From assembly GCA_964426675.1 (NCBI GenBank), contig CAYRRM010000092.1, positions 1-5,485 of the forward strand: 5,485 nt of DNA, in the 5' to 3' direction. Positions 5,384-5,485 of the stretch are shown here, piece by piece. The position numbers and the translations under genes were made by a program. The notes beneath the pieces are model-generated. The model was not told the origin of the DNA. It worked only from the letters and a program-made list of their open reading frames with translations, and made no database searches. Within the stretch, counting starts at the first letter, position 1, and each line of letters begins with the position of its first letter. Origin of the DNA: DYMC01 sp035406705 (lineage in GTDB: Bacteria > Verrucomicrobiota > Lentisphaeria > Victivallales > GWF2-50-93).

Positions 5384-5485
5384 ACTCCTCGATTGTGAGT
5401 CCAGCATCCTTTACAATACCACCCATTGTAAAGGCATCAACAGGGTTTGCCCTTGGAATTGTAATGATACGCTCACCATTAGTCA
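5367..5485 (-). CDS. hicA: HicA-family mRNA interferase toxin, C-terminal part (5' end off window)
   Basis: The minus-strand frame enters from the right edge and ends at TAG 5369-5367; 38 residues are visible. They read TNGERIITIPRANPVDAF followed by TMGGIVKDAGLTIEEFKKLL, matching the C-terminal half of HicA (YcfA) toxins: the IxIP strand, the T-x-x-x-I-x-x-D/Q-A-G helix and the EEF-x-x-LL end. HicA is a double-stranded-RNA-binding-fold mRNase neutralised by HicB. The catalytic histidine region and any hicB would lie beyond 5485. The stop sits five bases from the attC-like site, so the gene may be the coding part of a cassette; toxin-antitoxin cassettes are common in integron arrays. Confidence 0.75.
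   Translation of the reverse strand, partial: TNGERIITIPRANPVDAFTMGGIVKDAGLTIEEFKKLL

Overview
The window comes from an AT-rich bacterium, most likely an anaerobic or microaerophilic Gram-negative of the Desulfobacterota/Nitrospirota type. This is an inference from gene content: a sigma-54 enhancer-binding regulator with a cysteine-bearing PAS domain, a DUF1847 protein, a COG0523/CobW GTPase and a selenoprotein peroxiredoxin. No taxonomic marker is present.

Left part (1-3894): a partial sigma-54-dependent regulator on the minus strand runs off the left edge. It is divergent from a plus-strand pair that reads as an operon: a 635-residue protein joining about 325 unrecognised residues to a complete CobW-type GTPase, then a cysteine-rich DUF1847 protein 20-25 bases downstream. 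The pair looks like a metal-handling unit (metallochaperone GTPase plus candidate metal-binding client), and the regulator is a natural but unproven controller. The divergent gap of about 90 bases holds a GTCAA-N6-TTGAC palindrome and a possible five-codon leader ORF. A strong bidirectional hairpin terminator closes the operon and also serves the converging genes.

Middle part (3911-5149): a minus-strand operon with a good sigma-70-type promoter encodes a flavodoxin-like protein, then a peroxiredoxin. The peroxiredoxin has an in-frame TGA exactly at the peroxidatic cysteine codon, followed at the right distance by a perfect 7-bp stem with an AGUU loop (bacterial SECIS-like). It is therefore read as one 235-residue selenoprotein, not two ORFs. 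It lacks the usual resolving cysteine and has two in-frame starts, each with a strong Shine-Dalgarno. The flavodoxin gene has a -1 disruption near its 3' end; restoring frame recovers a normal C-terminus ending just before the peroxiredoxin.

Right edge (5241-5485): a short plus-strand ORF with a transposase-like N-terminus stops resembling one exactly where a 56-base attC-like site begins. On the minus strand that site directly follows the stop codon of a partial HicA toxin gene. Together these look like an integron-type cassette (hicA-attC) or a derivative next to mobile-element debris.
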